The notes under the pieces are model-generated. The model made no database searches. It had not been told where the DNA came from and worked only from the letters and a program-made list of their open reading frames with translations. 64,000 nt of DNA from Altererythrobacter sp. H2. GTDB lineage: Bacteria; Pseudomonadota; Alphaproteobacteria; Sphingomonadales; Sphingomonadaceae. Of the stretch, positions 61,238-64,000 are shown one piece after another. Numbering within the stretch: the first letter of the stretch is position 1; each line of letters starts with the position of its first letter. Both the position numbers and the translations under genes were made by a program. Location of the stretch: positions 248,001 to 312,000 of the forward strand of contig NZ_CP141285.1 of the NCBI RefSeq assembly GCF_035319885.1. Reading direction: 5' to 3'.

Positions 61238-61555
61238 ATGCAGTACGTTCGCCTGATCATCGCTTGCGCCCCCCTGGCCTTGGGGGGTTGCGTTGCAAAA
61301 ACTGCCTTCGATGTCGTGACAGCGCCGGTGCGCGTGGCCGGCAAGGCCGTTGATCTCGCCACCACCAGCCAGTCCGAAGCGGACGAGAAACGCGGGCGAG
61401 CCTTGCGCCAGCGCGAGGAAGAGATCGGCCGGCTCCAGCGGCGTTATGAAGACCAGCTTGACGATTGCAATGACGGCAAGCAGCGCGCCTGCAGCGAAGC
61501 GCAGACAACATACGGGGAACTCCAGACTCTGCTGCGCGACGCGCCAGACCGCTAG
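61238..61555 (+). CDS. Small conserved lipoprotein with charged coiled coil
   Basis: The 105-residue precursor has a lipoprotein signal (LIIACAPLALGGC), a short segment FDVVTAPVRVAGKAVDLATT, then a charged helix (ADEKRGRALRQREEEIGRLQ) and two further cysteines that could form a disulfide. I cannot name the family. GGAG nine bases upstream supports ATG 61238. It ends with a 4-base overlap against the convergent tsaC/sua5 gene. Confidence 0.75.
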   Translation: MQYVRLIIACAPLALGGCVAKTAFDVVTAPVRVAGKAVDLATTSQSEADEKRGRALRQREEEIGRLQRRYEDQLDDCNDGKQRACSEAQTTYGELQTLLRDAPDR

Positions 61556-62472
61556 GCCGCAGCGCGGCGCAGGCGGTCGTTGATTGCCTTGCCTACGCCG
61601 ATTTCGGGCACCGGTGCCACCGCGATGCGCGGATGGGCAGCAAGGGCGGCCTCGTGAAGGCAAGCATAGAGACGGCGTGCAGCTTCATCGAGGTCAGCGG
61701 ACTGCGACAGGTTGCAATCACAGGCTATTGGTCCGAATCCGATCATGAACTCGCCTGGACCAGCCCGTTCCGCCTTGAGCCGAACCGGCTTGCCCGGCGC
61801 GTAGTGACTGGCCAGCTGCCCCGGCGCTTCGATCGCCTCTGTGGGAGGCGCCACTGAACCCAGGTCAATCGGACCGGGTCGGAGCACATCCACTTCACCA
61901 TCCCGCCGAACCGCCGCAATGGTCGATTCGAGTCCGGCCGCGCATGAGCCCCCGTCAAGGACGAGGTCGATCCGCCCGTCGAGCGAGGCAAGCACGTGCG
62001 CGGCGCAGGTCGGGCTGATGAACCCGCTGCGGTTGGCCGAGGGCGCCGCGAGCGGAAATTCGACCGCTTGCAGCACCGCCCGCATCACCGGGTGAGCCGG
62101 GGCGCGCACTGCCAGGGTCGGCAGCCCCGCACTCACGGCCGGCGCAAGCCCGGCATCAGCGCGCAGTGGCAGCACCAGCGTGAGCGGCCCGGGCCAGTGT
62201 TGCTGGGCCAGGCCTTTCGACACCATGTCGAATTCGACATAGGCAGCAGCCTGCCGAATATCGGCAACATGGACAATCAGGGGATTGAAGTCTGGCCGCC
62301 CCTTGGCTGCATAGATCCGCGCAACCGCATCCGGATCATCCGCGCGGGCAGCGAGGCCATAGACCGTCTCGGTCGGCAGCGCGACCAGTCCGCCTGCGCG
62401 CAGGACAGCGGCCGCACGCGCGATTCCCGCAGCATCGGCGGCCAGCACTTCCGTAGCGTTCTTGCCCGTCAT
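61552..62472 (-). CDS. L-threonylcarbamoyladenylate synthase (Sua5/YrdC/TsaC)
   Basis: The 306-residue enzyme makes threonylcarbamoyl-AMP for t6A37 of ANN-decoding tRNAs. The YrdC domain has LRAGGLVALPTETVYGLAAR, RIYAAKGRPDFNPLIVHV, VRAPAHPVMRAVLQ and PLAAPSANRSGFISPT. The C-terminal Sua5 extension (PGQLASHYAPGKPVRL onward) is present, so it is the long Sua5 form. The divergent gap to the acyl-CoA dehydrogenase is about 60 bases. Confidence 0.94.
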   Translation of the reverse strand: MTGKNATEVLAADAAGIARAAAVLRAGGLVALPTETVYGLAARADDPDAVARIYAAKGRPDFNPLIVHVADIRQAAAYVEFDMVSKGLAQQHWPGPLTLVLPLRADAGLAPAVSAGLPTLAVRAPAHPVMRAVLQAVEFPLAAPSANRSGFISPTCAAHVLASLDGRIDLVLDGGSCAAGLESTIAAVRRDGEVDVLRPGPIDLGSVAPPTEAIEAPGQLASHYAPGKPVRLKAERAGPGEFMIGFGPIACDCNLSQSADLDEAARRLYACLHEAALAAHPRIAVAPVPEIGVGKAINDRLRRAAA

Positions 62473-62535
62473 GGGTGCGCGCTATAGGTGATGCTGCGCC
62501 CACTCAAGAGCTTTACCCAAGAGGATATCCCAGCT

Positions 62536-64000
62536 GTGACTCCTTTCGTGCCTCCGACTCAGGACCAATTGCTCGCCATCCGGACCAATGCCGGGATCGG
62601 CGAACTGGCGCAGAGCGAGCGTTTTGCTGCAGCTGAGCCCGATCTGGTCGATGCCATCGTCGAAGGCGTCGGCGCGCTGGCGGCGGGCGAATGGGCGCCG
62701 CTCAACCGGATCGGCGATCTGGAAGGCGCGGTGCTGGAGAATGGCGTGGTCCGCCTCCCTGCCGGGTTTGCCGAAGCCTATAATCTCTACGTCGAGCAGG
62801 GCTGGAACGCGATTGCCAGCCCGCCGGAGTTTGGCGGACAGGGCATGCCCTTTACGCTGGCCTGCAACGTGCTGGAAAACCTCGGCACGGCCAACATGGC
62901 ATTCAATCTCCTGCCGATGCTGTCGGTCGGCGCGATCGACGCGCTGGAGAACCATGGCAGCGCCGCGCAGAAGGAAAAATACCTGCCCCGCCTGGTCAGC
63001 GGCGAATGGTCCGGCACGATGAACCTGACCGAGCCCCAGGCCGGAAGCGATGTCGGCGCCCTGCGCGCCACCGCCACGCCCATCATTGGTGGTCCCCACG
63101 CCGGCAAATACCTGATCCAGGGCCAGAAGATCTACATCACCTGGGGCGAGCACGAACTGGCGAGCAACATCATCCATCTGGTTCTGGCCCGCCTCCCCGG
63201 TGCGCCTGAAGGAACCCGGGGCATCTCGCTGTTCATCGTGCCCAAGTACCACGTCAATGACGACGGATCGCTCGGCGGGCGCAACGACCTCAAGTGCGTC
63301 AGCCTTGAACACAAGCTGGGCATCAATGCCTCCCCGACCTGCGTGATGAGCTATGGCGACAGCGGCGAATGCGTGGGCGAGCTGGTCGGTGCGGAGAACC
63401 GGGGTCTCGCTGCCATGTTCACCATGATGAACAACGCCCGGATCAACGTCGGCAACCAGGGCGTGCAGATTGCCGAGCGCGCCACCCAGCAGGCGCTCGC
63501 CTATGCGCGGGACCGGGTGCAGTCCGCCCGGGCCGGTTCGCCGGACAAGAGCCCTGTGGCAATTATCGAGCACCCGGACGTGCGCCGCACCCTGATCCGG
63601 ATGAAGGCCCTGACCGAAGCCGCCCGCGCCCTGCTCTATTACACGGCCGGGCTGGTCGATCGCGGGGCGCTGGGAGATGCCGCTGCAGGAAACCGGGCTG
63701 ACCTGCTGGTGCCGATGCTCAAGGCCTGGGGAACCGACATCGGGGTGGAGGTTGCCAGCCTTGGCGTGCAGGTCCACGGCGGGATGGGTTTCGTCGAGGA
63801 AACCGGCGCAGCCCAGCACTATCGCGATGCCCGCATCGCCCCGATCTACGAAGGAACCAACGGCATCCAGGCGGCAGATCTGGTTACCCGCAAGCTGGGC
63901 CTGGAAAATGGCGGGGTCATGGCCGCCCTGATGGACGAGATCGCACGCGACGCTGCTGCCGAACCCGCGCTGGCCGGGCTGGCCCGCGATTGTGCCGCCA
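62536..64000 (+). CDS. Acyl-CoA dehydrogenase, C-terminus cut by window edge
   Basis: The 488 visible codons cover most of an FAD-dependent acyl-CoA dehydrogenase of the long (~600 residue) type. FAD/substrate motifs are GTMNLTEPQAGSDVGALRAT and YLIQGQKIYITWGEHELASN. The C-terminal catalytic region includes VHGGMGFVEETGAAQHYRDA and IAPIYEGTNGIQAADLV, with glutamate as base. GTG 62536 is preceded by GAGGA ten bases away; ATG 62491, in frame, is the alternative. It oxidises acyl-CoA esters; the specific substrate cannot be read. Confidence 0.92.
   Translation, partial: MTPFVPPTQDQLLAIRTNAGIGELAQSERFAAAEPDLVDAIVEGVGALAAGEWAPLNRIGDLEGAVLENGVVRLPAGFAEAYNLYVEQGWNAIASPPEFGGQGMPFTLACNVLENLGTANMAFNLLPMLSVGAIDALENHGSAAQKEKYLPRLVSGEWSGTMNLTEPQAGSDVGALRATATPIIGGPHAGKYLIQGQKIYITWGEHELASNIIHLVLARLPGAPEGTRGISLFIVPKYHVNDDGSLGGRNDLKCVSLEHKLGINASPTCVMSYGDSGECVGELVGAENRGLAAMFTMMNNARINVGNQGVQIAERATQQALAYARDRVQSARAGSPDKSPVAIIEHPDVRRTLIRMKALTEAARALLYYTAGLVDRGALGDAAAGNRADLLVPMLKAWGTDIGVEVASLGVQVHGGMGFVEETGAAQHYRDARIAPIYEGTNGIQAADLVTRKLGLENGGVMAALMDEIARDAAAEPALAGLARDCAA

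Noticed and set aside
62482-63819. 445-codon minus-strand open frame at the right edge
   Set aside because: Shadow of the acyl-CoA dehydrogenase on the plus strand, which runs off the window and has full family motifs.
1-64000. tRNA, rRNA, CRISPR array, toxin-antitoxin or phage-defence genes
   Set aside because: Intergenic gaps were read on both strands; none contains a cloverleaf, spaced repeats or recognisable defence proteins.

Overview
The window looks like a chromosomal segment of a GC-rich alphaproteobacterium, most likely Sphingomonadales and probably the Erythrobacter side of that order (inference). The support is the alphaproteobacterial cell-cycle regulators SciP and TrcR, DUF1192, COQ7, a CarD regulator, a ligase-associated exonuclease/ATP-dependent ligase pair, and sphingomonad-style M23 peptidases. 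I see no rRNA, tRNA, CRISPR array, integrase or transposase. No intergenic gap exceeds 300 bases; the largest are 23790-24062 and 59474-59745.

Layout. 1-5.1 kb (minus): an RND drug-efflux operon (adaptor, HAE1 permease) running into a DUF445 membrane protein cut by the window edge. 5.1-7.5 kb: a small GlsB/YeaQ stress membrane protein behind an EcfG-type promoter, sciP with an overlapping small unknown gene, and mnmA. 7.6-30.1 kb: a large polysaccharide locus. It holds the export outer-membrane lipoprotein, a Wzc-like tyrosine kinase, two polymerase/ligase-like membrane proteins, the three UDP-L-FucNAc genes capE/F/G, two GT4 glycosyltransferases, two acyltransferases, a MurJ/Wzx-like flippase, a phosphoglycosyl transferase, a sugar aminotransferase, two UDP-sugar 6-dehydrogenases, a 4-epimerase and wecB. 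The stretch from about 12.55 to 16.75 kb is clearly more AT-rich than its surroundings and looks imported. 30.2-39.2 kb: housekeeping genes coq7, dsbB, ctpA, envC, rlmH, rsfS, nadD and proA (minus), then a divergent M23 peptidase-bactofilin pair (plus). 39.2-45.5 kb (minus): an acyl-CoA ligase, trcR, a GT4 enzyme, an LpxH-like phosphoesterase, a GST and a quinone oxidoreductase. 45.5-52 kb (plus): DUF1192, clpA, the exonuclease-ligase pair, a truncated haemoglobin and a DUF1275 protein. 52-56.1 kb (minus): DUF167, gamma-carbonic anhydrase, a GNAT enzyme, hemB and another M23 peptidase. 56.3-64 kb: a SUV3-like helicase, an S4 protein, fdxA, carD, two small lipoproteins, tsaC/sua5 (minus) and an acyl-CoA dehydrogenase cut by the edge.

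How the genes work together. The polysaccharide genes form a nearly complete Wzx/Wzy-type pathway. Precursors (UDP-FucNAc, an N-acyl-amino-deoxy sugar, aminouronic acids) are built onto a lipid carrier by one phosphoglycosyl transferase and two visible glycosyltransferases. The chain is then flipped, polymerised, length-controlled by the kinase and exported. A second theme is envelope remodelling: two active-type M23 peptidases, a degenerate EnvC, a bactofilin, ctpA and a RND pump.

The most interesting non-coding signals are regulatory. An identical 11-mer containing a CcrM (GAnTC) site and half of an inverted repeat precedes both clpA and carD. A full CtrA box lies before the M23 peptidase at 54.5-56.1 kb, and a textbook EcfG promoter lies before glsB. 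No single clearly undescribed multi-gene system could be demonstrated. The best candidates for novelty are the shared clpA/carD promoter element, the extra membrane insert in the RND permease, the gene overlapping sciP, and the mosaic gene at 11973-13154.
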